Below are positions 8,145 to 17,453 of a stretch of 64,000 bases of DNA, piece after piece. Source of the stretch: Kitasatospora albolonga (lineage in GTDB: Bacteria; Actinomycetota; Actinomycetes; Streptomycetales; Streptomycetaceae); contig CP020563.1 of assembly GCA_002082585.1 (NCBI GenBank), positions 1,854,001 through 1,918,000 on the forward strand. Reading direction: 5' to 3'. Each line of letters starts with the position of its first letter. Within the stretch, counting starts at the first letter, position 1. A model generated the notes under the pieces. That model was not told the DNA's origin. It saw only the letters and a program-made list of their open reading frames with translations, and did no database searches. The position numbers and the translations under genes were made by a program.

Positions 8145-9800
8145 TCAGCTGCCCGTCAGCTCCTTCGCCGGGCGCGGGGCGGGGTCCTCCTGTACGGGTT
8201 CCTCCGTGGCCGCCGCCCGGGTCCGGCCCGGCAGGTACAGGCCGACGACCAGGGCGCCGATCAGGGCGACGGCCGCCGAGCCGAGCGCGGTCACGTGCAT
8301 CGCGCCGATGAAGGCGTCGTTGGCGGCGGCGACCAGAGGCTTTCCGGCCACCGGACCGAGCTGCGCGGCGGCGCCGAGCGTGGCCTCGATGGACTCCCCC
8401 GCCACCTCCCGCACCCCGGCCGGGACCGCGCCGAGGTGGCCCTCGATGTCACCCCGGTAGACGGTGGAGAGCACCGACCCGAGGACCGCGATCCCGAGGG
8501 CTCCGCCGACCTGGCGGAAGGTGTTGTTGATGGCGGAACCGGAACCGGCCTTCTCCCGGGGCAGCGCCTGCATCACGGCCACGGTGACGGGCGGCATGAT
8601 GTGCGCCATCCCGGTGCCCTGGACGAAGAAGACGAGGCACATCACCCACACCGGTGTACCGGCGTCGAACAGGGCGAACGACGCGAGCCCGGCCGCCACC
8701 AGCAGCATGCCCGCCGTGCAGACCGCACGGGCCCCGAAGCGGTCCACGACCAGCCGGGCCCGGGGCGCGAAGACCATCTGGGCGGCGGCGAGCGGAACGA
8801 TCAGCAGGCCCGCCTGGAGGGCGCTGTAGCCGCGCACGCTCTGGAGGTAGAAGGCGGAGAAGAAGGTCACGCCCATGAGGGCGAAGAAGACCAGCGCTAT
8901 CGCGGCGACGGCGGCGGAGAACGCGGGCTTCCGGAAGTACGTGATGTCCATCGCCGGGTGGCTGCTGCGCTTCTCGTGCCAGACGAATCCGGCCAGTACC
9001 AGCACACCGCCCGCGATGGAGAGCAGCACGGTGGTGTCGGTGAAGTCGGCCAGCTCGCCGCCCCGGATGATCCCGTACACCAGCAGGACCAGGCCGACGA
9101 TGGAGAGCGCGACACCCACCGGGTCGACCCTGCCGGGCTTCGGGTCGCGGGAGTCCGGGACCAGGACCGCCATGGCGACCAGGGCGAGGACGACCACGGG
9201 GACGTTCACCAGGAAGATCGAGCCCCACCAGAAGTGCTCCAGGAGCAGCCCTCCGGTGATCGGGCCGATCGCGATGCCGAGGCCGACGCTGCCCGCCCAG
9301 ATGCCGATGGCCTTGGGCTGCTCGTCGCGCTCGAAGACGTTCATCAGGACGGCGAGGGTGGCGGGCATCACGAAGGCCGCGCCGAAGCCCATCAGGGCGC
9401 GCCAGGTGATGAGTTCACCGGGCGAGGCGGAGAACGCGGCCAGCGCGGAGCCGATGCCGAAGACCAGGGTGCCGAAGAGGAGGACCTTCTTGCGGCCGAC
9501 GCGGTCGCCGAGCAGACCGGCGGTGAAGAGGAGCCCGGCGAAGACGAGCGTGTAGGAGTTGATCGCCCACTCCAGCTCGCTCTGGGTGGCGCCGATGCCG
9601 GTGGGGGCGGGGCTCGCGATCGTCTTGACCGCGACGTTCAGGATCGAGTTGTCCAGCACCACGATGAGCAGGCTGAACATGAGGACGGTGAGAATCCACC
9701 AGCGGCGGCGGTGGACCGCCTCGGGTATGCGGGGCTCGGCGGCGGGCGCGGAAGCGGAGGAAGAGGGCGAGGAGGAGGAAGAGGGCGACGGTAGGGACAT
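8145..9800 (-). CDS. DHA2 (EmrB/QacA) 14-helix MFS exporter
   Basis: A 551-residue drug:H+ antiporter. Residues 1-28 are a Ser/Pro/Ala-rich tail; the first helix ([20 protein letters not shown]) carries the LDxTIVNVALP-like motif as [10 protein letters not shown], and loop 2-3 has GDRVGRKK (motif A). Length and about 14 helices fit DHA2 rather than DHA1. It is probably transcribed with the TetR gene downstream. The ATG has no ribosome site; TAGGCT lies 6 bases before it, so the message is probably leaderless. A palindromic operator overlaps the -35 position. Substrate is unknown; related pumps export antibiotics, dyes and detergents. Confidence 0.92.
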   Translation of the reverse strand: MSLPSPSSSSSPSSSASAPAAEPRIPEAVHRRRWWILTVLMFSLLIVVLDNSILNVAVKTIASPAPTGIGATQSELEWAINSYTLVFAGLLFTAGLLGDRVGRKKVLLFGTLVFGIGSALAAFSASPGELITWRALMGFGAAFVMPATLAVLMNVFERDEQPKAIGIWAGSVGLGIAIGPITGGLLLEHFWWGSIFLVNVPVVVLALVAMAVLVPDSRDPKPGRVDPVGVALSIVGLVLLVYGIIRGGELADFTDTTVLLSIAGGVLVLAGFVWHEKRSSHPAMDITYFRKPAFSAAVAAIALVFFALMGVTFFSAFYLQSVRGYSALQAGLLIVPLAAAQMVFAPRARLVVDRFGARAVCTAGMLLVAAGLASFALFDAGTPVWVMCLVFFVQGTGMAHIMPPVTVAVMQALPREKAGSGSAINNTFRQVGGALGIAVLGSVLSTVYRGDIEGHLGAVPAGVREVAGESIEATLGAAAQLGPVAGKPLVAAANDAFIGAMHVTALGSAAVALIGALVVGLYLPGRTRAAATEEPVQEDPAPRPAKELTGS

Positions 9801-9806
9801 GGGGCG

Positions 9807-9812
9807 AGCCTA
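9807..9812 (-). promoter_or_regulatory. -10 box, leaderless DHA2 exporter
   Basis: TAGGCT on the minus strand is 6 bases before the ATG at 9800. With a 17-base spacer, the -35 region falls at 9830-9835, inside the palindrome at 9824-9842. Confidence 0.55.
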
Positions 9813-9823
9813 ACCCCGTTTCG

Positions 9824-9842
9824 ATACGAGACCGTCTCGTAT
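9824..9842. promoter_or_regulatory. TetR operator palindrome
   Basis: ATACGAGAC-C-GTCTCGTAT has perfect 9-bp arms around one base. Size and symmetry are those of TetR operators. It overlaps the -35 region of the exporter, so binding would block RNA polymerase. Confidence 0.82.
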
Positions 9843-10003
9843 TGTAAAAACTTTGCCCAACGGTCACGGCAGCCCGGGCTGTCCGGGCCGTTCGGACGGC
9901 CCGGTGCGGGCCCACTTCCCGTTTGCCCGGACGGGATGCCACCATGGAAGAGATCCGGGGACGCCGTCAGGGCGCCTCGAGATGACGAAGGAGTTCACCA
10001 GCC

Positions 10004-10885
10004 ATGTCACTTTCGGCTGCACAGAATCCGTCCTCCCCCGCGGGTGCGTCCTCCGACAGCAGCAAGGCGCTGTACGGCGGCACGTCCACCCGCCGCATCA
10101 CCGTCCACGACATCGCCGCCGCCACCGCGCGCGGCGAGAAGTGGCCCATGCTCACGGCCTACGACGCCATGACCGCGTCCGTCTTCGACGAGGCGGGCAT
10201 CCCGGTCATGCTCGTCGGGGACTCGATGGGCAACTGTCACCTCGGCTACGAGACCACCGTGCCCGTCACCATGGACGAGATGGCCGTGCTCTCCGCCGCC
10301 GTCGTACGGGGCACCAGGCGCGCCCTCATCGTGGCGGACCTGCCCTTCGGTTCGTACCAGGAAGGGCCCGTCCAGGCGCTGCGCAACGCCACCCGGCTGA
10401 TCAAGGAGTCCGGTGTCGGCGCGGTCAAGCTGGAGGGCGGCGAGCGGTCCCATGAGCAGATCCGGCTGCTGGTCGAGGCGGGCATCCCGGTCATGGCCCA
10501 CATCGGTCTGACCCCGCAGTCCGTCAACGCCATGGGCTACCGGGTCCAGGGCCGCGGCGAGGAGGCGGCCCACCAGCTGCTGCGCGACGCCAAGGCGGTC
10601 CAGGACGCGGGCGCGTTCGCCGTCGTGCTGGAGCTCGTACCGGAGGAGCTGGCCGCCGAGGTCACCCGTACGCTGCACATCCCGACCGTCGGCATCGGCG
10701 CGGGCGCGGCGACCGACGCGCAGGTGCTCGTCTACACCGACATGGTCGGGCTGACCGGCGGCAGGGTGCCGCGCTTCACCAAGCAGTACGCGAACATGCG
10801 CCAGGTGCTCGGCGACGCGGCGAAGGAGTTCGCCGAGGAGGTCGTGGGCGGCACGTTCCCCGCGCCGGAGCACACGTTCCACTGA
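10004..10885 (+). CDS. panB: Ketopantoate hydroxymethyltransferase
   Basis: A 293-residue cytosolic enzyme that adds a hydroxymethyl group from 5,10-methylene-tetrahydrofolate to 2-oxoisovalerate, the first committed step to pantothenate and coenzyme A. The TIM-barrel family signatures are clear: ITVHDIAAATARGEKWPMLTAYDA near residue 30, VGDSMGN with a Mg-binding Asp, and PVMAHIGLTPQ. About 28 extra N-terminal residues before the core are common in actinobacterial PanB. AAGGAG precedes the ATG by 11-12 bases. The other pantothenate genes are not in the window, and a strong hairpin follows. Confidence 0.96.
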   Translation: MSLSAAQNPSSPAGASSDSSKALYGGTSTRRITVHDIAAATARGEKWPMLTAYDAMTASVFDEAGIPVMLVGDSMGNCHLGYETTVPVTMDEMAVLSAAVVRGTRRALIVADLPFGSYQEGPVQALRNATRLIKESGVGAVKLEGGERSHEQIRLLVEAGIPVMAHIGLTPQSVNAMGYRVQGRGEEAAHQLLRDAKAVQDAGAFAVVLELVPEELAAEVTRTLHIPTVGIGAGAATDAQVLVYTDMVGLTGGRVPRFTKQYANMRQVLGDAAKEFAEEVVGGTFPAPEHTFH

Positions 10886-10920
10886 TCCATCGGCCCACCC
10901 GGACCATTTCCCGCACCACC

Positions 10921-10955
10921 GACAGCCCGCCGACATCCCCCATCGGCGGGCTGTC
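10921..10955. terminator. Hairpin terminator after panB
   Basis: GACAGCCCGCCGA and TCGGCGGGCTGTC form a perfect 13-bp stem with a 9-base loop, 35 bases after the panB stop. Confidence 0.8.
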
Positions 10956-10972
10956 GCGCGTCCGGGAGCGGG

Positions 10973-11075
10973 TGCGGGGCCGTGCGGGGCCGTGCCGTGC
11001 GAGGCCGTGCGGGCTGTGTCGGCCGGATGTCGGCGCGCTGTAGGCGGGCTGTCGGTGCGCTGTCGGTCGGCGCTG
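10973..11075. repeat. Low-complexity GTGCGGGGCC/GCTGTCGG tract
   Basis: Imperfect reiterations of GTGCGGGGCC and later GCTGTCGGTGCG fill the space between the panB terminator and the ABC transporter start. No clear promoter can be read in it. Confidence 0.4.
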
Positions 11076-11080
11076 GTCCC

Positions 11081-12103
11081 ATGGTGGGCATGGAACGCAT
11101 CGGCAAGAACCCCAGGAGCGGCACGAACGCCGTCGAGGTACGGGGACTGGTCAAGCACTACGGCGAGACCAGGGCACTGGACGGCGTGGACCTCGATGTC
11201 CGCGAAGGCACCGTCCTCGGCGTGCTCGGCCCCAACGGAGCGGGCAAGACCACCCTCGTACGCTGCCTCTCGACCCTGATCACCCCGGACGCCGGGCGCG
11301 CGGTCGTCGCGGGCTTCGACGTGGTGAAGCAGCCCCGCGAGCTGCGCCGCAGGATCGGCCTGACCGGGCAGTACGCCTCGGTCGACGAGAAGCTCTCCGG
11401 CTGGGAGAACCTCTACATGATCGGGCGGCTGCTCGATCTGCCCCGCAAGCAGGCGCGGGCCCGCGCGGACGAACTTCTGGAGCGGTTCTCGCTCACCGAC
11501 GCGGCCAGGCGCGCCGCCATGGAGTACAGCGGCGGCATGCGGCGCCGGCTCGACCTGGCGGCCTCGATGATCGGCAGCCCCTCCGTGCTGTACCTGGACG
11601 AGCCGACGACCGGTCTCGACCCCCGTACACGCAACGAGGTCTGGGACGAGGTGCAGCGGATGGTCGCCGAGGGCGCGACCGTGCTGCTGACCACCCAGTA
11701 CATGGAGGAGGCCGAGCAGCTCGCCACGGAGCTGACGGTCATCGACCAGGGGAAGATCATCGCCCGGGGCGGGGTCGACGAGCTGAAGGCCAGGGTCGGC
11801 GGACGCACCCTGCACATCCGGCCCTCGGACCCGGCGGAGCTGCCCGCGATGGCCCAGGCGCTCCGGGAGGCCGGGCTCGACGGGGTCGCCGGGGCGCAGG
11901 CCGTACCGGACGAGGGGCTGCTGTACGTGCCCATCCTCAGCGACGAGCAGCTGACGTCCGTCATCGGGCTGCTGGGCGTACGGGGCTTCTCCCTCGCCCA
12001 TGTCTCCACCGACCTGCCCAGCCTGGACGAGGTGTTCCTCGCGATCACCGGCGACAAGGCATCCCCCCTCTCCGACGCCGCTCCCCAGGAGGTCGCCGTA
12101 TGA
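11081..12103 (+). CDS. DrrA-type ABC exporter ATPase
   Basis: A 340-residue ABC ATPase of the daunorubicin-resistance (DrrA) class. Walker A is GPNGAGKTT, the signature is YSGGMRRRLDLA and Walker B is VLYLDEPTTGLD; a C-terminal domain of about 90 residues follows, as in DrrA. It should energise the permease encoded by the next gene, which overlaps it in ATGA. ATG codons at 11081 and 11090 are both possible and neither has a strong ribosome site. Longer ORF versions would extend through repetitive DNA and are rejected. Exported substrate is unknown. Confidence 0.92.
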   Translation: MVGMERIGKNPRSGTNAVEVRGLVKHYGETRALDGVDLDVREGTVLGVLGPNGAGKTTLVRCLSTLITPDAGRAVVAGFDVVKQPRELRRRIGLTGQYASVDEKLSGWENLYMIGRLLDLPRKQARARADELLERFSLTDAARRAAMEYSGGMRRRLDLAASMIGSPSVLYLDEPTTGLDPRTRNEVWDEVQRMVAEGATVLLTTQYMEEAEQLATELTVIDQGKIIARGGVDELKARVGGRTLHIRPSDPAELPAMAQALREAGLDGVAGAQAVPDEGLLYVPILSDEQLTSVIGLLGVRGFSLAHVSTDLPSLDEVFLAITGDKASPLSDAAPQEVAV

Positions 12104-12966
12104 GCAGCACCACCACGACCCTGACCCCCGCCCCCGCCGGGTCCGCGGGCCCCGTACCGGCGAAGGCACCGGGGGCCGGGGAGGGCCGGATCGGGCCGCG
12201 GGCCAACCTGCGGCACATCGGGGCCCTGGCCCGGCGCAATCTGCTCCAGATCAAGAAGGACCCGGAGTCGATGTTCGACGTCCTTCTGATGCCGGTCATC
12301 TTCATCCTGCTCTTCGTGTACGTCTTCGGCGGCTCGATCGGCGCCAGCCTCGGCGGGAGTCGGCAGGACTACCTGAACTACCTCGTTCCGGGGCTGCTCG
12401 CGATGATGGGCATGAACATCTCCATGGCTGTCGGCACCGGGGTCAACGACGACTTCCGCAAGGGGGTCATGGACCGGTTCCGGACGATGCCGATCGCCCG
12501 TTCCTCGGTGCTCATCGCCAAGATCGTGGTGGAGCTGGGGCGGCTGATGGTCGCCACGGCCATCCTGCTGGCCATGGGCTTCCTTCTCGGCATGGAGCTG
12601 AAGGGCTCGGTGCTCGGGCTCCTCGGGGCCGTCGCGCTGGCCGCCGTGTTCGGCGCCGCCATCATGTGGATCTTCATCCTGCTCGGGCTGGCCATGCCGA
12701 CGGCCCAGGCGGTCCAGGGGACGGCGATGATCGTGCTGATGCCGTTGCAGTTCGGCTCGTCCATCTTCGCCCCGACCCAGACCATGCCGGGCTGGCTCCA
12801 GACGTTCACCGACTACAACCCGCTCTCCAACCTCGCGGACGCGGTGCGCGGGCTCATGATGGGCGGCCCGGTCGCCGGTTCGGTCTGGGCGACGCTCGCC
12901 TGGGCCACCGGGATCACGGTGGTGATGGCGCCGCTGGCGGTCGCCAAGTTCCGCAAGAAGACCTGA
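12100..12966 (+). CDS. DrrB-type ABC-2 permease
   Basis: A 288-residue ABC-2 membrane subunit with about six helices after a 50-residue cytosolic N terminus. The LMPVIFILLFVYVFGGSIGA segment and NDDFRKGVMDRFRTMPIARS loop are characteristic of DrrB-like proteins. It overlaps the ATPase gene by 4 bases (ATGA), so translation is coupled and the two form one exporter. Only 11 bases separate its stop from the convergent AfsR-like gene. Such pairs export antibiotics or lipids; no biosynthetic genes lie next to it. Confidence 0.93.
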   Translation: MSSTTTTLTPAPAGSAGPVPAKAPGAGEGRIGPRANLRHIGALARRNLLQIKKDPESMFDVLLMPVIFILLFVYVFGGSIGASLGGSRQDYLNYLVPGLLAMMGMNISMAVGTGVNDDFRKGVMDRFRTMPIARSSVLIAKIVVELGRLMVATAILLAMGFLLGMELKGSVLGLLGAVALAAVFGAAIMWIFILLGLAMPTAQAVQGTAMIVLMPLQFGSSIFAPTQTMPGWLQTFTDYNPLSNLADAVRGLMMGGPVAGSVWATLAWATGITVVMAPLAVAKFRKKT

Positions 12967-12977
12967 ACCACGGGTCG

Positions 12978-15900
12978 TTACGCCGACGGGTCCCGCCGGT
13001 ACGTCTCCACCAGGGCGGTGGCCTCATCGAGCGTGAGGCCACCGCCCTCCTCGTACGCCGTCGTGTACGCCTCCTCGTCGAGCCGGGCCCGCACCGCCCG
13101 CTCCGCCTCGGCGAGGTTCCGGCCGTCCATGGCGCTCACCACGTACCCGGGAGGCAGCAGCGCCGCCTGGAGGCCGAGCAGCCGGGCGGCGGTCTCCGGA
13201 GCCCCCGGGGCGTCGAACCCGGCGAGCGCACGGGCCATCGTGATCAGCTGCATGGAGGCCGCGTGCGGGGCCATCAGCGCCGAGAGCCGGTCCCGGGAAC
13301 TGTTCAGCGCGGTCAGCGCGGTGTCGAGCGCGGAGGCGTACGCGCCGTCCAGATTGTCCAGCCAGGCGAGCGCCCCGATCACGAACCCGTCGAAGACGGC
13401 GACCATGTTGGACTCGTAGTCCTTGCGCAGCAGGACCAGCTGCTCACGCGCCTCGGCCACCCGCCCCTGGTGTCCGAGCAGGAAACCCCAGTACAGCCGG
13501 GCGACCGTCACCGCCTCCGGGCTGTCGAACCGCCCGTCCTCCACGATGTCGCGCAGGATGGCCTCGGCCTCCTCGAAGCGGCCGAGTTCGGTGAGGGCCC
13601 CGGCGTACCGCGCCCGCAACACCGCCACCTGGGCCAGGGCGCCGAGCGCCCGCGCGTGGCCGACCGCGGCGAGGTAGCTCTCGGCCGCCGCGGCGAAGTC
13701 GCCCGCCCGCTCCTGCGCCTCGCCCCGGGAGGAGTGCGCCTCGGCGGCCCCCCAGTCGTCGCCGAGGCGGACGAAGATCTCCAGGGACTCGTCGGTGTCG
13801 GCCAGCGCCTCCCCCGCCCAGTCGGGGCGGTTGGCCAGAATCCTGGCGCGCATCTCCAGCGCCGCGCCGAGCTCCCACTCGTAACCGAACTCCCGGGAGG
13901 CCCGGACCGTCGTGTCCAGCAGTTCGCGCAGCTCTTCGACCTCGCCGGTGAGCAGGAACGCGAACAGCCAGTACGAGACGGGGGCCCGGCAGGTCTGCGG
14001 CTGCCCGGGCCGGTAGGTGCGGGTGATGGTCCGCAGCCGCTCCTGACCGGCCTGGCCCTGCCACTCGTCCAACAGCCGGTCCGAGCTGATCAGCCGGATC
14101 AGCGCCACTCCGCGCCGCGCCTCCTCCACCTGTTCCGGGACCCAGGGCGGCGGCCGGTCGGTGGTCCGCTCCAGCAGGGAGGGGGCCTGGACGCCGGGCG
14201 GGGCGAAGGGGTCGGGGCCGAGGCCGGCCACCGCCGCGGACCACTGGCGGGCCTCGGCGTTCAGATCGCGCATCAGCCAGTACCAGGACAGCGAGAGCAC
14301 CAGGCAGAGCCCCTCCTGCTCCTCCCGGGCGGCGACGGCGTGGCGCAGCGCGGTGCGCAGGTTCTCGTACTCGCGGCGGAAGAGCTCGATGGCCGCCCGC
14401 TGTCCGGCGCCGCGCAGCATCGGCCCCGTGGTGCGGGCCAGTTCGCGGTAGTGGACCAGGTGGCGCCGCTCGACGGCCGCCCGCTCGCCCGCCTCCACCA
14501 GCCGCTCGGCGGCGTACTCCCCGACGGTCTCCAGCAGCCGGTAGCGCATCTCCGCGTCCTCGCCGGGCGCGGCGACGACGAGGGACTTGTCGACCAGGGA
14601 GCCGAGCAGGGCGGCGACTTCGAGGGAGTCGACGGCGACCCCGTCGGCCGGGGCGGGCAGGGCGCACACCTCCTCGGCGGCGGCGAGGGAGCAGCCGCCC
14701 GCGAAGACGGCGAGGCGGCGCAGGACGGCCCGTTCGGCCCCGTCCAGCAGCTCCCAGGACCAGTCGACGACCGCGCGCAGGGTCTGCTGGCGGGGCAGCA
14801 CGGTCCGGCTGCCGCTGGTGAGGAGGCGGAAACGGTCGTCCAGCCGGTCGGCGATCTGGCGGGGGGTGAGCATCCGCAGCCGGGCGGCGGCCAGTTCGAT
14901 GGCGAGCGGCAGCCCGTCGAGGCGGCGGCAGATCTCGGCGCAGGCGGCAGCGGTCTCCTCGTCGGCGTCGGTACGGAACCCGGGCCGGGCGGCGGCCCCG
15001 CGCTCGGCGAGGAGGCGGAGCGCCATCGGGTCGGGGAGCGGTTCGACGGGGCGCACGAACTCGCCCGGCACGCCGAGGGGTTCGCGGCTCGTCGCGAGGA
15101 CGGTGAGCTGCGGGCAGTGGGTGAGGAGGTGGTCGGCGAGGGCGGCGGCCGCCTCGATCACATGCTCGCAGTTGTCCAGGAGGAGAAGCATGCGGCGCCG
15201 GGAGCAGTGCTCGGTGAGCCGTACGAGGGGGTCGCCGGTGTCGTGGTCGGCGGCGGCCCGCAGCTCCTCGGCCCCGGCGCCCCGGAGCACGGTCTCCCGG
15301 GCGCCGAGCGCGCTGAGGACGGCCTCGGGCACGGCGTCCGGATCGTCCACGGGGGCCAGCTCCGCCAGCCAGACCCCGTCGGGCCAGGCACCGGCGGCGG
15401 CCTCGGCGGTCTCCTGCGACAGCCGCGTCTTCCCCGCGCCACCGGGACCGAGGAGGGTGACGAGCCGGGTCCGGGTGAGGTCCTCCCGCAGCGCGGCCAT
15501 GTCGGGCCCGCGCCCGACGAAGCTGGTGAGCCGCGCGCGGAGGTTGCCGGGCGGGGGCGGGGGGTCTGTGGGGGCGGAGGCCGGTGGCGGGCTTGTGGAG
15601 GTGGGGACCGCGGAGGCCGGTGGGGGGCCGGCGGCCAGGGCAGGTCGGGGTTCCTGGCGGTGCGCGCTTCCGTACGCGGCGGACCCGGGCCCGGACGCCT
15701 CGCGGCCGGGACCTCCGTACCCCGCCGGGGCGGGCCCGGTCTCCTGGTGGAGGAGTTCTCCGTACAGGCCGCGCAGTTCGGGCCCCGGGTCGGTGCCGAG
15801 GCGTTCGGAGAGTACGGTGCGGACCTCCTCGTACGCCGCCAGCGCCTCGGCCGTGCGGCCCGCGTCCCGCAGGGCCCTGACGCGCAGGGCCTGGAGCGGT

Positions 15901-16460
15901 TCGTCGAGCGGGTGGGCGGCGCAGAGCGCGGTCAGCTCCCACAGCGCCTCGTCCGCCCGGCCGAGGACGCGCAGTGCCTCCAGCCTGGCCCGCCGGGCGC
16001 CGAGCCTGCGGGACTCCAGGCGGGACGCGGGCGCCGTACGGTCGGGGAGGTCGGCGAGCGGGGCCCCGCCCCAGAGTGCGAGGGCCTCGTCAAGGACGGT
16101 GAGGGCCCTGTCCGCCTCCCCCTGCTCCAGGGCCCGGCTCCCCTCCCCCGCCAGCCGCTCGAAGCGGTGCAGGTCCACGGCGTCCGGTGCGGCGGCGAGC
16201 CGGTAGCCGCCCTCCACCGACTCGACGGCGCTCCGGCCCAGGGCCCGCCGCAGCCGCCCGACCAGGGCCTGGAGCGCGCCGGGGGCGTCGGCTGGCGGGT
16301 CGCCGTCCCACACCTCGTCCACGAGGGCCCCGGCCGGTACGGTCCGTCCGGGGCGCAGCGCGAGAACGGTGAGCAGGGCGCGCAGCCGCGCCCCGCCGAG
16401 GGCGACGGCCGTACCGTCGTCGCGGAGTGCCCGGGTGGTGCCGAGGATGCAGTAGCGCAC
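12978..16460 (-). CDS. AfsR/SARP-family regulator (SARP-NB-ARC-TPR)
   Basis: A 1160-residue multidomain regulator. Residues 1-95 form an OmpR-like winged helix (LRALLTVLALRPGRTVPAGALVDEVW), residues 96-245 a BTAD domain, about 300-650 a STAND/NB-ARC ATPase with P-loop GPGGAGKTR near 337 and the Walker B segment LLLLDNCEHV, and the rest is TPR-like helices. This is the architecture of AfsR-type activators of secondary metabolism. A Gly/Pro/Ser-rich linker joins BTAD to the ATPase. The start is GTG at 16460; GACAAT 6 bases upstream suggests a leaderless message. It converges on drrB with 11 bases between, so a link to that exporter is possible but unproven. Confidence 0.93.
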   Translation of the reverse strand: MRYCILGTTRALRDDGTAVALGGARLRALLTVLALRPGRTVPAGALVDEVWDGDPPADAPGALQALVGRLRRALGRSAVESVEGGYRLAAAPDAVDLHRFERLAGEGSRALEQGEADRALTVLDEALALWGGAPLADLPDRTAPASRLESRRLGARRARLEALRVLGRADEALWELTALCAAHPLDEPLQALRVRALRDAGRTAEALAAYEEVRTVLSERLGTDPGPELRGLYGELLHQETGPAPAGYGGPGREASGPGSAAYGSAHRQEPRPALAAGPPPASAVPTSTSPPPASAPTDPPPPPGNLRARLTSFVGRGPDMAALREDLTRTRLVTLLGPGGAGKTRLSQETAEAAAGAWPDGVWLAELAPVDDPDAVPEAVLSALGARETVLRGAGAEELRAAADHDTGDPLVRLTEHCSRRRMLLLLDNCEHVIEAAAALADHLLTHCPQLTVLATSREPLGVPGEFVRPVEPLPDPMALRLLAERGAAARPGFRTDADEETAAACAEICRRLDGLPLAIELAAARLRMLTPRQIADRLDDRFRLLTSGSRTVLPRQQTLRAVVDWSWELLDGAERAVLRRLAVFAGGCSLAAAEEVCALPAPADGVAVDSLEVAALLGSLVDKSLVVAAPGEDAEMRYRLLETVGEYAAERLVEAGERAAVERRHLVHYRELARTTGPMLRGAGQRAAIELFRREYENLRTALRHAVAAREEQEGLCLVLSLSWYWLMRDLNAEARQWSAAVAGLGPDPFAPPGVQAPSLLERTTDRPPPWVPEQVEEARRGVALIRLISSDRLLDEWQGQAGQERLRTITRTYRPGQPQTCRAPVSYWLFAFLLTGEVEELRELLDTTVRASREFGYEWELGAALEMRARILANRPDWAGEALADTDESLEIFVRLGDDWGAAEAHSSRGEAQERAGDFAAAAESYLAAVGHARALGALAQVAVLRARYAGALTELGRFEEAEAILRDIVEDGRFDSPEAVTVARLYWGFLLGHQGRVAEAREQLVLLRKDYESNMVAVFDGFVIGALAWLDNLDGAYASALDTALTALNSSRDRLSALMAPHAASMQLITMARALAGFDAPGAPETAARLLGLQAALLPPGYVVSAMDGRNLAEAERAVRARLDEEAYTTAYEEGGGLTLDEATALVETYRRDPSA

Positions 16461-16466
16461 GGGCCC

Positions 16467-16472
16467 ATTGTC
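16467..16472 (-). promoter_or_regulatory. -10 box of leaderless AfsR-like gene
   Basis: GACAAT (minus strand) is 6 bases before the GTG at 16460, and no Shine-Dalgarno sequence is present. Confidence 0.4.
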
Positions 16473-16536
16473 GTGGACGGCGGCGGGCGCCGTGTTGACC
16501 GGGTGGAACTCCTGCCCGGGTCCGCGTCGTTCCCGC

Positions 16537-16583
16537 CGTGTCGGCGTACGTGTCGGCGTACGTGTCGGCTCGGCGTACGTACG
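16537..16583. repeat. 12-bp tandem repeat CGTGTCGGCGTA
   Basis: Two exact copies of CGTGTCGGCGTA at 16537 and 16549 are followed by a broken third (16561-16570) and a partial CGGCGTACGTACG. The tract lies in the divergent promoter space between the AfsR-like gene and the M50 protease. Confidence 0.7.
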
Positions 16584-16585
16584 AT
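16580..16585 (+). promoter_or_regulatory. -10 box of M50 protease gene
   Basis: TACGAT directly follows the 12-bp repeats and predicts a start near 16592 and a leader of about 33 bases with AGGAG. Confidence 0.45.
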
Positions 16586-16624
16586 GTCGCCGCCGTTCCC
16601 CACAGCCCCAGGAGTCGTGTGCCG

Positions 16625-17434
16625 ATGACCACCACCGCAGCCACCCGCGGCGACCGGAGAATCAGCCCGGTCTTCCTCGGGATCGCCGCCGTCACCGCAG
16701 TCGCGGGCTGGGCCGTGTGGACGGGGACCGGCGGCGCCACCGGCTTCGCGGTCTTCCTCTTCGTCACCGGGGCGTGGATCGTCTCGCTCTGCCTCCACGA
16801 GTACGCCCACGCCCGCACGGCCCTGCACAGCGGGGACCTCTCGGTCGGGGCGAAGGGCTATCTGACGCTCAACCCGCTGAAGTACACGCACGCCCTGCTC
16901 AGCATCGTGCTGCCGGTCCTCTTCGTGGTCATGGGCGGGATCGGCCTGCCCGGCGGCGCGGTCTACATCGAGCGGGCCCGTATCCACGGCCGCTGGAAGC
17001 ACAGCCTGATCTCGGCGGCGGGCCCGCTGACGAACGTGGCGTTCGCGATCGTGTGCACGGCCCCGTTCTGGCTGGACGCGCTCGACGGGGTGCCGCTCGC
17101 CTTCCGGTACGCGCTGGCGTTCCTGGCGATGCTCCAGGTGACGGCGGCGATCCTGAACTCCCTGCCGATCCCGGGGCTCGACGGCTACGGGGTGATCGAG
17201 CCCTGGCTGTCGTACAAGATCCGCCGCCAGGTGGAGCCGATCGCGCCGTTCGGGCTGATCGCCGTGTTCGCGATCCTGTGGATTCCCGGCGTGAACATGG
17301 TCTTCTTCGACGGGATCGACGCGCTGCTGGGCCTCCTGGGCGTCGACGACCTCCAGCGGTACTGCGGCTACGACCTCTACCGCTTCTGGCGGGCGTTCTT
17401 CGACGAGCAGAACCCGGTCTGCGCGGCGGGGTGA
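16625..17434 (+). CDS. Site-2-type M50 membrane metalloprotease
   Basis: A 269-residue integral membrane peptidase of the M50 group. The zinc-binding HEYAH starts at His58, and the second metal ligand lies in SLPIPGLDGYGV (Asp186). Five or six helices are predicted. M50 proteases cut substrates within or next to the membrane, often releasing sigma-factor regulators or clearing signal peptides; this compact form lacks PDZ and CBS domains. ATG at 16625 has AGGAG ten bases upstream; an in-frame ATG 29 codons earlier lies in the repeat and is rejected. The substrate is unknown. Confidence 0.88.
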   Translation: MTTTAATRGDRRISPVFLGIAAVTAVAGWAVWTGTGGATGFAVFLFVTGAWIVSLCLHEYAHARTALHSGDLSVGAKGYLTLNPLKYTHALLSIVLPVLFVVMGGIGLPGGAVYIERARIHGRWKHSLISAAGPLTNVAFAIVCTAPFWLDALDGVPLAFRYALAFLAMLQVTAAILNSLPIPGLDGYGVIEPWLSYKIRRQVEPIAPFGLIAVFAILWIPGVNMVFFDGIDALLGLLGVDDLQRYCGYDLYRFWRAFFDEQNPVCAAG

Positions 17435-17453
17435 CCGCGCAGACCCGTCCCCC

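Noticed and set aside
7983..9794. A 603-codon plus-strand frame opposite the DHA2 exporter
   Set aside because: It is a mirror of a real membrane-protein gene, consisting of His/Asp/Gly-rich runs with no fold.
12000..16628. A 1542-codon plus-strand frame opposite the AfsR-like gene
   Set aside because: The composition is antisense-like with no domain, and the AfsR-like protein on the other strand has clear motifs throughout.
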